A DNA stretch of 64,000 nucleotides from Novosphingobium mathurense (GTDB lineage: Bacteria; Pseudomonadota; Alphaproteobacteria; Sphingomonadales; Sphingomonadaceae), in assembly GCF_900168325.1 (NCBI RefSeq), contig NZ_FVZE01000001.1, positions 558,001-622,000 of the forward strand, written 5' to 3'. Below are positions 35,428-43,324 of the stretch, one piece after another. The translations under genes were made by a program, and so were the position numbers. The notes below the pieces were generated by a model. It did no database searches, had not been told where the DNA came from, and saw nothing but the letters and a program-made list of their open reading frames with translations. The stretch's first letter is position 1. Every line of letters begins with the position of its first letter.

Positions 35428-36969
35428 TCATTCCCCATGCGGTAGCGTTGCCGCGTCAACTTTGCCTGTCTGGCGGCCGCGCAGGAGCAGCACGAGTGGC
35501 ATCGTGACAACGGTGGCCAGAAATATCAGGTGATAGACAGAGATGTCGCCGACCATGGCGGCCTGCCGCATGATCTGGGCTTTTATGCCCGCCAGGGCCT
35601 CTACCGAATTGAAATCGAAGTCGGGCCTCATGTACTGCATGATCGGATTGTCGGGCCTGACGCCCTGGACGAGGCTGTTCTGCGATTGCGCGGCGAAGTG
35701 GCTGTATTGAAACTGCAGCAGCGAAATGCCCGCTGCATTGCCGATATTGCGGGTCAAGGCATACATCGCCGTGCCTTCGTTGCGGAGCCGCGGCTGCAGC
35801 GTTGAGAACGCAACGACCGAGAGCGGTACGAACAGCAGGCCACTTCCCAGCCCCAGCACGAAGCCGGTCACCACCAGCGTACGCTCATCGACGAAGAGGT
35901 CTAAGTTCGAATACATCAGCATGCCGATGCTCATGATGATCATGCCCGTCAGCAGCAGGAACCGGGCTTCGATCAAAGCGACCAGTCGCGTTACCGCGAT
36001 CATCGCGATCATGGCGCCCAAAGTGCGCGGCAGGCTGACCAGACCGGTCTGCATGGCCGAATAGCCGAGGAGCGACTGTGTCATGACCACGATCATCGGC
36101 ATCGATGCGAAGGTCACCATGCCAAGGAGGGTGTTGACCAGGGTGCTGACGGCGAAATTGCGATCCTTGAACAGTTCGGGGCGAATGAACGGGTTCGCAC
36201 TCGTCGCAAGATGGATTGTCGCAAGATATAGCGCGATGACGAGGATGAGGCCGTAGATCCTGATCTCGTTGGAATCGAACCAGTCGAGATGTTCGCCGCG
36301 GTCGAGCAGGAGCTGAAGTGCTGCCAGGGCAATGGATATCGTCAGAAATCCGAACTTGTCGAACGGCGGGCATTCCCGATTTTGACGGCGAACCAGGAAA
36401 ACGAGCATGCCGATAAAGGCCAGAATGCCGAAAGGGACATTGATGAAGAACACCCAGCGCCAGCTCAGGGTGTCGGTAAGATAGCCGCCCAGCGTTGGAC
36501 CGATGATCGGACCGGCCAGAGAGCCAATCGTGAATATCGCCATGGCCTTGGCGTGATCTTTGGGCGGATTGATATCGAGGAGGATGGCCTGACTGAGGGG
36601 CACGAGAGCCGCTCCGCAGCTGCCTTGCAGGAACCGGGCGAAGACGATCGTGCCAAGGTCCGTCGAAATTCCGCACAGCATCGAAGCCAGCGTGAAGCCG
36701 CCGACTGAAAAGAGCATGACGTTCTTGCGGCCCACGCGGCCGGCGAGCCATCCGCTGAGCGGCGTCGCGATTGCGCCCGCCACGAGATAGGAAGTCAGCA
36801 CCCACAGCACCTGCTCCTGAGAAGCGGACAGGCTGGCCTGCATGTGCGGAAGGGCAACGTTGGCGATCGTGATGTCGACGAAGACCATCGTCGAGGCAAT
36901 CATCGAGGGGATCGTGATGAGGATGCGCCGCGCCGGCGAAGGGTACTGGATGGGCTGTTCGGAGCTCAC
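35428..36969 (-). CDS. DHA2 family MFS drug efflux transporter (EmrB-like)
   Basis: A 513-residue transporter with 14 predicted helices. The early segment IASTMVFVDITIANVALPHMQASLSASQEQVLWVLTSYLVAGAIATPLSGWLAGRVGRK carries the DHA2 motifs (D-T/I-T-I-x-N-V-A-L-P and GRxGRK). LGPIIGPTLGGYL-like sequence (here AGPIIGPTLGGYLTDTLSWRW) is motif C of antiporters. With the adaptor and outer membrane factor it would expel hydrophobic compounds straight to the outside using the proton gradient. The substrate is unknown. Confidence 0.93.
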   Translation of the reverse strand: MSSEQPIQYPSPARRILITIPSMIASTMVFVDITIANVALPHMQASLSASQEQVLWVLTSYLVAGAIATPLSGWLAGRVGRKNVMLFSVGGFTLASMLCGISTDLGTIVFARFLQGSCGAALVPLSQAILLDINPPKDHAKAMAIFTIGSLAGPIIGPTLGGYLTDTLSWRWVFFINVPFGILAFIGMLVFLVRRQNRECPPFDKFGFLTISIALAALQLLLDRGEHLDWFDSNEIRIYGLILVIALYLATIHLATSANPFIRPELFKDRNFAVSTLVNTLLGMVTFASMPMIVVMTQSLLGYSAMQTGLVSLPRTLGAMIAMIAVTRLVALIEARFLLLTGMIIMSIGMLMYSNLDLFVDERTLVVTGFVLGLGSGLLFVPLSVVAFSTLQPRLRNEGTAMYALTRNIGNAAGISLLQFQYSHFAAQSQNSLVQGVRPDNPIMQYMRPDFDFNSVEALAGIKAQIMRQAAMVGDISVYHLIFLATVVTMPLVLLLRGRQTGKVDAATLPHGE

Positions 36970-36993
36970 GACGGGGCCGGTCCTTCGCTGCGC

Positions 36994-38103
36994 TTACTGC
37001 TTGGCAGCAGGAGAGTTGGGCGGGCTGTCGGCCCTGAAAAGGTGGCGTTCGTGGCCGGTGTCGACTTCGACGCTGGCGCTCAGCCCGGCTCCGAGCGGCA
37101 GGCCATCGGGCAGGTGATCGATGGCGATCTGGACGGGCAGGCGCTGGACCACCTTGATCCAGTTGCCTGTCGCATTGTCGGCCGGGAGGACGGAAAAGCT
37201 CGATCCGGTGCCCGGGCTGAAGCTTTCGACGCGACCGTGCAATTCCAGGTCGGGATAGGCGTCGATCGTGATCGTGGCCGGCTGTCCCATGCGCATGTAG
37301 CGCAGTTGATCTTCCTTGAAGTTCGCCTGGACCCAATAGTGCAGCCCGGTCATCATGAAGACAGGACGACCCGGCGAGACGTAGTTGCCGGCCTGAAGCT
37401 GGTTTACCCGGGTGACCACACCGTCCTGCGGTGCACGCACGACGGCATCGTTGAGATTGATCCTGGCCTGAGCGAGTTGTGCAGCCGCCTTGCGCACGTC
37501 GGGCTGGCTGTCGATCGGGCCTTCCACCTGACCGGACAGCTCGGCGCGCAGGCTGTCCGCCTTGGCCTTAGCAGCGGCAATCGCATCGCGCGCGGTGCGC
37601 ATGGCAGTCGTCGCCTGGTCGTACTGCGCCTTGGAAGAAATCCCTTCCGCCACGAGCGATTTCTGACGGGCGGCCTCGCTGGTTGCAAAATCGTAGCGCG
37701 CCTGCGCTGCGCTGACCTGCGAAAGTGCCTCGCGGTAATCGGCCCGGAGCGACTGCACATCGGTGCGCGCGGTAGCGAGGGTTGCTTCGGCTTCGGCGAC
37801 TGCGGACTTGAAGCTGTTGGCTTCGATCCGGAACAGGACGTCGCCCTTACTGACGCGCTGGTTCTCCTTCACCTCCACCGAGATGACCTTGCCCGAAATG
37901 CTCGGGCTGATGGCGACCATGCCGGTTTGCAGCGAAGCGTTGTCGGTCGATTCGTAGCGGCCGCTCCAGAAATAGCCGACCAGAGCAATAAGCAGGACGA
38001 TTGCCGGTCCGGCGATCATCAGGATCGTACGACGGCTGCGCTTGCGAGGCGGGACGACCGGCTCGGCTGCGCTGTCGGCTGATATGGTGCTCTGCGCGTT
38101 CAT
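36994..38103 (-). CDS. HlyD/EmrA family membrane fusion protein
   Basis: A 369-residue periplasmic adaptor with one N-terminal membrane anchor (ILMIAGPAIVLLIALVGYFWSG), a biotinyl-lipoyl domain split around a coiled-coil hairpin (KVISVEVKENQRVSKGDVLFRIE; VVRAPQDGVVTRVNQLQAGNYVSPG) and a beta-barrel domain. It links the EmrB-like pump to the NodT-type outer membrane factor. The start at 38103 has GGAAG ahead of it; the frame upstream passes through the promoter and is rejected. First gene of the operon. Confidence 0.92.
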   Translation of the reverse strand: MNAQSTISADSAAEPVVPPRKRSRRTILMIAGPAIVLLIALVGYFWSGRYESTDNASLQTGMVAISPSISGKVISVEVKENQRVSKGDVLFRIEANSFKSAVAEAEATLATARTDVQSLRADYREALSQVSAAQARYDFATSEAARQKSLVAEGISSKAQYDQATTAMRTARDAIAAAKAKADSLRAELSGQVEGPIDSQPDVRKAAAQLAQARINLNDAVVRAPQDGVVTRVNQLQAGNYVSPGRPVFMMTGLHYWVQANFKEDQLRYMRMGQPATITIDAYPDLELHGRVESFSPGTGSSFSVLPADNATGNWIKVVQRLPVQIAIDHLPDGLPLGAGLSASVEVDTGHERHLFRADSPPNSPAAKQ

Positions 38104-38131
38104 GCGACTTCCTGTCTCAATTTGCAGCAGG

Positions 38132-38160
38132 CTTATACTAAGCATGGATAGTATCTGCAA
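38132..38160 (-). promoter_or_regulatory. efflux operon promoter with a repressor-type dyad in the spacer
   Basis: On the minus strand TTGCAG (38160-38155), 17 bp, TATAAG (38137-38132). The spacer and the first half of the -10 are a perfect dyad ATACTA-N8-TAGTAT (38135-38154). Such placement fits a TetR- or MarR-type repressor. The predicted leader is about 22 bases. No regulator gene is adjacent. Confidence 0.65.
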
Positions 38161-38242
38161 CAGGAAGATCGGGCGATCCATGCGCCGTTGTCAGTGTCAG
38201 GGCTGGACCGGCTCCGTCGCTTCGCGGGCAGGCAGGCGCGAT

Positions 38243-38266
38243 CGGGTCGGAAAATCGCCCGACCCG
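38243..38266 (-). terminator. stem-loop downstream of the alpha/beta hydrolase gene
   Basis: CGGGTCGG and CCGACCCG form a perfect 8 bp stem with an 8-base loop, about 50 bp past the hydrolase stop and before the efflux promoter. It has no T tract. Confidence 0.4.
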
Positions 38267-38316
38267 GTGATTTGCTTCGCTAATCCGTCAGGGCGGCAAA
38301 TGGCCGCAAGCCGAGC

Positions 38317-39195
38317 TCAGCCGGCGAAGAAAGCCTTCACATCGTTCATGAACCGATCGAACTGGTCATGATGCAACCAGTGTCCGGCATCTTCGTACTC
38401 GATCAGGCGCGCAGTCGGGAAATGGTCCATGCGGCCATCGAGGGCGGGACTGGAAGCGAAGCTGTCCTTACCCCACAGCATCAGGATCGGACAGGTGATC
38501 GCTTCCCACAGGGAGATCACGTGCTCTCCCGGAAGGTCCACAACCGGCCAGATATTGAGGTAGTTGTCGAACTTCCAGCTCCAGGTACCATCCTCGTTCC
38601 GGCTCGCGCCATGAATGGTAAGGTGCCGGGCCTGCTCGACGGTAAGGAAGGAATTCTCCGCCTTCATCCGTTCGTAGGCATCGCGCAGCGTCAGGTACTT
38701 GCGCGGAGTGCGCCCGGCAGCCTGTCGCTTCTTGGAAATCCAGTCTCGCAGCCGTTCGGACGAGCAGTCACCCAGCATTTGGCGGCGTTCTTCAAGGTTC
38801 GGGCCAAGGCCCTCGATGTTGACCAGTCTCTCGACTTTCTCGGGATAGAGGCCGGTGAAACGCGTGGCGATGTTGCCGCCAAGCGAATGGGCCATGATCG
38901 TCACCTTGTCGTAGCCCAGCGTGTGGACGAGCTGGGCGAAGTCGTAGACATAGGCGTCCATCGCATAGTTGCCCTCGGACGACCAATCGCTGTCACCATG
39001 CCCGCGCAGGTCCGGGCAGATCACGTGCCAGTCGCGACGCAGTTCCTCGGCCACCCAGTCCCAGCTGCGACAATGATCGCGCCCGCCGTGCTGGAGAATC
39101 AGCGGCGGTGCCTCGGGATTGCCCCAGTCCACGTAATGCAGACGCAGGCGTTGTGAGACGAAGCGGTTCGATGTCGGTCCGAGTAGGCGTTCCAT
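38317..39195 (-). CDS. alpha/beta hydrolase
   Basis: A 292-residue alpha/beta-hydrolase with LILQHGGRDHCRSWDWV (oxyanion region), PDLRGHGDSDW, nucleophile elbow AHSLGG with Ser104, an acid in LWGKDSFASS and the catalytic His in DAGHWLHHDQ. The HGGRDHCRSWD segment is of the sort seen in epoxide-hydrolase and haloalkane-dehalogenase-like branches, but the substrate is not fixed. The start at 39195 begins MERLLGPTSNRFV; the longer frame adds a non-homologous leader. It is divergent from trxB with 190 bp between the starts. Confidence 0.85.
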   Translation of the reverse strand: MERLLGPTSNRFVSQRLRLHYVDWGNPEAPPLILQHGGRDHCRSWDWVAEELRRDWHVICPDLRGHGDSDWSSEGNYAMDAYVYDFAQLVHTLGYDKVTIMAHSLGGNIATRFTGLYPEKVERLVNIEGLGPNLEERRQMLGDCSSERLRDWISKKRQAAGRTPRKYLTLRDAYERMKAENSFLTVEQARHLTIHGASRNEDGTWSWKFDNYLNIWPVVDLPGEHVISLWEAITCPILMLWGKDSFASSPALDGRMDHFPTARLIEYEDAGHWLHHDQFDRFMNDVKAFFAG

Positions 39196-39385
39196 GGCTT
39201 TCAAGTGGAACCTCCAGGGCGCAAGGTCAATCGCGCTTCCGTTGCCCCCGGAGTTAGGGGCGCAGGTGTGCATTTGCGGGGATGAAACTAATCCTTGCGA
39301 CGCTCAAGCTTGGCAAACCGGCCCCCTTGCTCCTATCTCCGGCAGCGAAAAGCTTTCCGCACAGGTTTCACACAAGAGGTTAGAC

Positions 39386-40357
39386 GTGGCGACGACGCAC
39401 AAGACCCGCATGCTCATTATCGGTTCCGGCCCGGCCGGACTTTCTGCCGCGATCTACGGTGCCCGTGCAGGCATGGAGCCGATCGTCGTGCAGGGCCTCC
39501 AGCCGGGCGGCCAGCTCACCATTACCACCGATGTCGAGAATTACCCCGGTTTCCGAGAGGTTATCCAGGGCCCCTGGCTGATGCAGGAAATGCAGGCCCA
39601 GGCTGAACATGTCGGCACCCGCATGATGTGGGACACGATCACGTCGGTCGATCTGTCGGGCGAGAAGTTCACGGCGCAGGGCGACAGCGGCGACGTTTAC
39701 GAGGGCGACACGCTGGTCATCGCCACCGGCGCGCAGGCGCGCTGGCTCGGCGTTCCGGGCGAGCAGGAACTCTCGGGCAAGGGCGTCTCCGCCTGCGCCA
39801 CCTGCGATGGCTTCTTTTATCGCGGCAAGAAGGTCGTGGTCATCGGCGGCGGCAACACCGCCGTTGAAGAAGCCCTCTACCTCACCAACCATTCAGAGGA
39901 CGTCACCCTGATCCACCGCCGCGATTCCCTTCGCGCCGAGAAGATCCTGCAGGACCGCCTCTTTGCGCACCCCAAGATCAACGTCGTGTGGAACAAGCGC
40001 GTCGACAGCTTCCTGGGCGGCGGCGAGGGCGGTGGCCTGCGGGCGCTCAAGCTGATCGACACGGTGACCGGCGAGGAAAGCGAGATCGAGACCGAAGGTG
40101 CCTTCGTCGCCATCGGCCACGCCCCCGCGACCGAACTGTTCAAGGGGCAACTCGCCATGGACGATACGGGCTACCTGCTCGTCGAGCCGGGTACGCCCAA
40201 GACCGACGTCCCGGGCGTATTCGCCTGCGGCGACGTGATGGACCACGTCTACCGCCAGGCGATCACCGCTGCCGGCACCGGCTGCATGGCCGCGCTCGAC
40301 GCCGAGCGCTTCCTCGCCGAAAAGGAATTCGCCGAGGCGGCCAAGGTCGAAGCCTGA
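39386..40357 (+). CDS. trxB: thioredoxin-disulfide reductase
   Basis: A 323-residue flavoenzyme that keeps thioredoxin reduced with NADPH. The FAD motif is IIGSGPAGLSAAIYGARAGM, the redox pair is CATC (Cys137, Cys140), the NADPH motif is VVIGGGNTAVEEALYL, and GVFACGDVMDHVYRQAITAAGTGC-type sequence closes the FAD domain. The start is a GTG at 39386 with AAGAGG six bases ahead. The open frame back to 39194 overlaps the divergent promoter region and has no family similarity. Confidence 0.95.
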   Translation: MATTHKTRMLIIGSGPAGLSAAIYGARAGMEPIVVQGLQPGGQLTITTDVENYPGFREVIQGPWLMQEMQAQAEHVGTRMMWDTITSVDLSGEKFTAQGDSGDVYEGDTLVIATGAQARWLGVPGEQELSGKGVSACATCDGFFYRGKKVVVIGGGNTAVEEALYLTNHSEDVTLIHRRDSLRAEKILQDRLFAHPKINVVWNKRVDSFLGGGEGGGLRALKLIDTVTGEESEIETEGAFVAIGHAPATELFKGQLAMDDTGYLLVEPGTPKTDVPGVFACGDVMDHVYRQAITAAGTGCMAALDAERFLAEKEFAEAAKVEA

Positions 40358-40372
40358 GCCATTTCTGATTGC

Positions 40373-40436
40373 CTCCCCGTTTCCCATGAGGAAGCGGGGA
40401 GTGCCGGCAGGCGGTTCGGCACGTTCGGCCGCCTGC
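40373..40436. terminator. tandem stem-loops after trxB
   Basis: CTCCCCGTTTCC (40373-40384) pairs with GGAAGCGGGGAG (40390-40401), with one wobble. GCAGGCGG (40407-40414) pairs with CCGCCTGC (40429-40436). They lie between trxB and the convergent hydrolase 1 gene. T runs are lacking. Confidence 0.45.
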
Positions 40437-40500
40437 AATTGCACGCCCCGCCAGACCGCTGATCGTCTGAGGTCGTTCGGGGTGAGGGCGGTCGAAGGCG

Positions 40501-41280
40501 CTACTGTGCCTCCAGCACCGCGATAACCTGTTCCACCAGCCAGTCTTGCGCATGAAGCTCTACGTAGCTGTGGGTCGCATCGGGGCAGATCCGGATGCGG
40601 GTGTCGCTCTTGTTCCACTTTGCAAGGAACGCCTGTCCGGTCCGGTCGCGCGCGGCGACCAGAAAGCGGATGCAGCCCCGATAGGTCGCAATGCCCTCGG
40701 CCATCTCGGCGGCAAGACCGGATAGCCCGGCCGATGCAGGGCGCGCGGCCGACAGGAGACTGCGCAGGAGCTTGCCGATCGAGACCTTGCCGGTCAGCAG
40801 GCGGCGGATTGCGGCAGGATCGGTGAGGCGGCGGCGATAGTGGTCGCGGACCACTTCGGCGGGTTCGTCGCGCGCATCGTTGTCGATCGTCCACGGGTTG
40901 GACAGCACCATCGCATCGATCCCCGCGCCGCGCGTCAGCATCAGCGCACTGGCGGCATCGCAGTTGCCGAAGGCGACGATCTTGATGACCTGCGGGCATT
41001 CGCGGCGCAATGCTGCGAGGGCCGCGGCTATGTCTGGCGCACTGGAGCGGAATTCGCCATTCACTCCCTCGCTGTCCCCGACGCCACGGCGATCGAAGCG
41101 CATGACGGGGTAACCGCGGCCAGCAATCCGGGCAGCGAATTTGGCCTGTCCGTTCCATGCCCCGGCGCGCACTTCGTTGCCGCCGCTGACGAGGAGCAGG
41201 GCGACGGTGCCGGGCGCATCGTCCAGCGTTGCGGCCAGCCGGGCGCCTTCGCATTCGAACAGGAAATGGCGTCGGTTCAT
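40501..41280 (-). CDS. exosortase A system-associated hydrolase 1
   Basis: A 259-residue alpha/beta-hydrolase-like protein of the family found beside XrtA (EpsH) loci. Features include LLLVSGGNEVRAGAWNGQAKFAARIAGRGYPVMRFDRRGVGDSEG and a nucleophile-elbow-like AFGNCDAASAL in which Cys stands where Ser is usual. Its exact reaction is unknown; a role in precursor or lipid-linked handling during exopolysaccharide assembly is presumed. It overlaps hydrolase 2 by 4 bp and is last in the minus-strand arm. Confidence 0.87.
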   Translation of the reverse strand: MNRRHFLFECEGARLAATLDDAPGTVALLLVSGGNEVRAGAWNGQAKFAARIAGRGYPVMRFDRRGVGDSEGVNGEFRSSAPDIAAALAALRRECPQVIKIVAFGNCDAASALMLTRGAGIDAMVLSNPWTIDNDARDEPAEVVRDHYRRRLTDPAAIRRLLTGKVSIGKLLRSLLSAARPASAGLSGLAAEMAEGIATYRGCIRFLVAARDRTGQAFLAKWNKSDTRIRICPDATHSYVELHAQDWLVEQVIAVLEAQ

Positions 41281-41951
41281 TCCGTGGCGCCCCAGGTCAG
41301 GATCGCGGCGAGGGCGTCGGCCTGATCGGGGTCTTCACCCGGTTCCGCGCGCAGCCACAGACCGCTACCGCCGATTTCGGCCTGTTCGATCAGTCTTGCC
41401 GTATCCGTGGCGATCGTGGGCTCGAATTCCCGCCAGAATTCTGGCGAGAGGGGATAACCGGCAAGCTCGATGCCCTGCTCCCTGGCGCGCTTGGCCAGAT
41501 CTTCTCGGCTTTCCTCGCGTCCAGCCTCACGGCTCGCGAGAATTCGCGCACGCAGCATCTGGCGCAGGATCGAGGCGGCCTTCACCGGGGCATAGTGCCA
41601 GGTTGGAAGGCCGTCCGGCGTGAACATGCAGCCACCGCGAATGCCCAGAACGTGGGTCGCGCGAAACTGCTTTGCAGCAGCGTCCATTGCGCTGCGCCAG
41701 GCTGTGGGCACCTGCCGGTCGAGCTGTTGCAGGCTCTCGTTGCAACCGGGAAGGTCCGGCAGAATGCAGTCGATCCCGGCCGAGTCGAGGCGGCGCATCG
41801 TCTCCACCGTCAGGCGACGCAGCTTGTTGCCTTCATCGAACAGCGCCGGGACTATCAGCAACCGCGTTTTGCGATTGCGATCGAAGCTGAGGGCATGTTC
41901 GTCGACGAAGCCACCGGCGGGCAGCGGACAGGGCCAACTCGCCGGTGTCAC
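41277..41951 (-). CDS. exosortase A system-associated hydrolase 2
   Basis: A 224-residue protein of the second alpha/beta-hydrolase-like family that travels with XrtA. The order of strands (TRLLIVPALFDEGNKLRRLTVETMRRLDSAGIDCILPDLPGCNES) is that of a hydrolase. The elbow position reads HVLGIRGGCMF with no Ser, so classical serine hydrolysis is doubtful. It starts 7 bp after the acyl carrier protein gene and is coupled to hydrolase 1. Confidence 0.85.
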   Translation of the reverse strand: MTPASWPCPLPAGGFVDEHALSFDRNRKTRLLIVPALFDEGNKLRRLTVETMRRLDSAGIDCILPDLPGCNESLQQLDRQVPTAWRSAMDAAAKQFRATHVLGIRGGCMFTPDGLPTWHYAPVKAASILRQMLRARILASREAGREESREDLAKRAREQGIELAGYPLSPEFWREFEPTIATDTARLIEQAEIGGSGLWLRAEPGEDPDQADALAAILTWGATE

Positions 41952-41958
41952 CGCCGGA

Positions 41959-42222
41959 TCAGGCCTCGGCGCGCTTGGACTTGGTGAATTCGAGCAGGCC
42001 GCCGAAGGTTTCGAGCATTTCGCCGTCGATCTCGTCGTCTTCGATCACGATGTCTAGGCGGTCCTCGATCTCGGTCAGGAGCCCGGCAACCGCCATCGAA
42101 TCGAGTTCGGGCAGGTGACCGAACAGGCCCGTTTCGGCATCGAACGTGTCGGCCTGTCCCTGCGCGAGTCCGAGGACATCCGTCAGGATGCGACGCAGCA
42201 GCAGGTCGGTATCGTCTTGCAT
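41959..42222 (-). CDS. acyl carrier protein, exosortase A locus
   Basis: An 87-residue acidic carrier protein. The 4'-phosphopantetheine site is Ser42 in LPELDSMAVAGLLTEIEDRLDI, a good match to the DS(L/M) motif. It is not the housekeeping AcpP, which normally lies beside fabG/fabF. With the acyl-CoA ligase, decarboxylase and GNAT-like protein of the same locus it probably carries an activated group for decorating the polysaccharide or a small molecule; that group is unknown. The start at 42222 lies 38 bp after the GNAT-like gene. Confidence 0.87.
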   Translation of the reverse strand: MQDDTDLLLRRILTDVLGLAQGQADTFDAETGLFGHLPELDSMAVAGLLTEIEDRLDIVIEDDEIDGEMLETFGGLLEFTKSKRAEA

Positions 42223-42260
42223 GGCCCCCTCAACAAAGCGTTGTACTTTGGCCAGCGGCT

Positions 42261-43286
42261 CTAGCCGCCCTTCGCACTTGCGGCAAGACGTCGCAGGCCG
42301 ATCCGCGCGACGATGAGCCAGTTGTGCGGATCGAAGGGGCGAAACATGTCCAGTCGGTAGCGGGGCCGCACCTGTTCCATCCAGTCGCGCTTGTAGGGAT
42401 CGTCGCCGGTACCGAAGTCTACCAGCGTCACCCGGTCGACGTCGATGACGTGCCGGAACAGCGCCGCGCTCAGGATGGAGCCGGGCGAAAGCGGCTTGGC
42501 GCTCTCGCGGTGGGCCAGCTTGTGAATGAAAGCTGTCTTGCCTTCGACCGTCCACATCTGCGCGGCGATGGCCGGGCCTTCGGGATCTTCGGCGGCCCGG
42601 GCGATGCCGAGACGCAGGCGACCTGCTTCGCCTTCGGCCTGTGCAAAGGCGCGCAGGAAGGTCGGAGATCCTTCTTCGGGCTTCCAGCTTTCGGCATAGA
42701 TCGCCTCGTATTGCTCCCAGGCCAGCGCATCGAAGCGGGTGAGAACCTCGACGGCAACTTTCTTCGTCTTGCGCTTGAGCGTCGTGCGGAGCTTGCCGGG
42801 GCGCCCGGCGATATAGTCGTCGTAGCTGCGGCCCGAGATTGCGAGGACATGATTTGTGTCGCTGGCCTCGCGCATGACCAGCCAGCCGGCCTTGCGGAAG
42901 GCGGATTCGACGCGCGATGCAGAGTCGTCCTCGTCTGGCAGTCCGGAGAGCGTCAGGCGGCGCGCCTTTCCGGCCAGATCGTGGGCGATTTGGGTGAGCA
43001 AGCCTTCAGCCTGCGGTACCGGCGAAAGCACCGGTCGGAACCGGAAAGTGTACCAGTTCGCCAGTGCCGAGAGGTGGCCGCCATTGCCGGTGAGCGGCAG
43101 GACGGCCACCGCATCGCCTTCGCGCGCTACGGCGATCGTCGGTGCGATGGCGCAATGCTTGCCAAGCGCTTCCCACCATGCAAGGCGATCGAAGGGCGCG
43201 GACTGGCATTCCGGCGAGAGCAGCCTTGCAAGCTGTGCGTCGGATTGCAGTTCCTTAAGATCGGAGTGATATTCGATCTTTACCAC
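42261..43286 (-). CDS. GNAT/FemAB-fold acyltransferase-like protein
   Basis: A 341-residue protein of the BcsL/CelD acetyltransferase-like class (double GNAT fold). Visible core segments are KLRTTLKRKTKKVAVEVLTRFDALAWEQYEAIYAESWKPEEGSPTFLRAFAQ and AQMWTVEGKTAFIHKLAHRESAKPLSPGSILSAALFRHVIDVDRVTLVDFGTGDDPYK. It starts at a GTG (43286) with GGAAGG four bases ahead. First gene of the minus-strand arm, with only 38 bp to the divergent acyl-CoA ligase start. The donor may be the adjacent ACP-bound acyl group; this is inference. Confidence 0.8.
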   Translation of the reverse strand: MVKIEYHSDLKELQSDAQLARLLSPECQSAPFDRLAWWEALGKHCAIAPTIAVAREGDAVAVLPLTGNGGHLSALANWYTFRFRPVLSPVPQAEGLLTQIAHDLAGKARRLTLSGLPDEDDSASRVESAFRKAGWLVMREASDTNHVLAISGRSYDDYIAGRPGKLRTTLKRKTKKVAVEVLTRFDALAWEQYEAIYAESWKPEEGSPTFLRAFAQAEGEAGRLRLGIARAAEDPEGPAIAAQMWTVEGKTAFIHKLAHRESAKPLSPGSILSAALFRHVIDVDRVTLVDFGTGDDPYKRDWMEQVRPRYRLDMFRPFDPHNWLIVARIGLRRLAASAKGG

Positions 43287-43324
43287 GATACCTTCCAGAA
43301 CCTCGCGGGAGCAGTTCCACCAAA

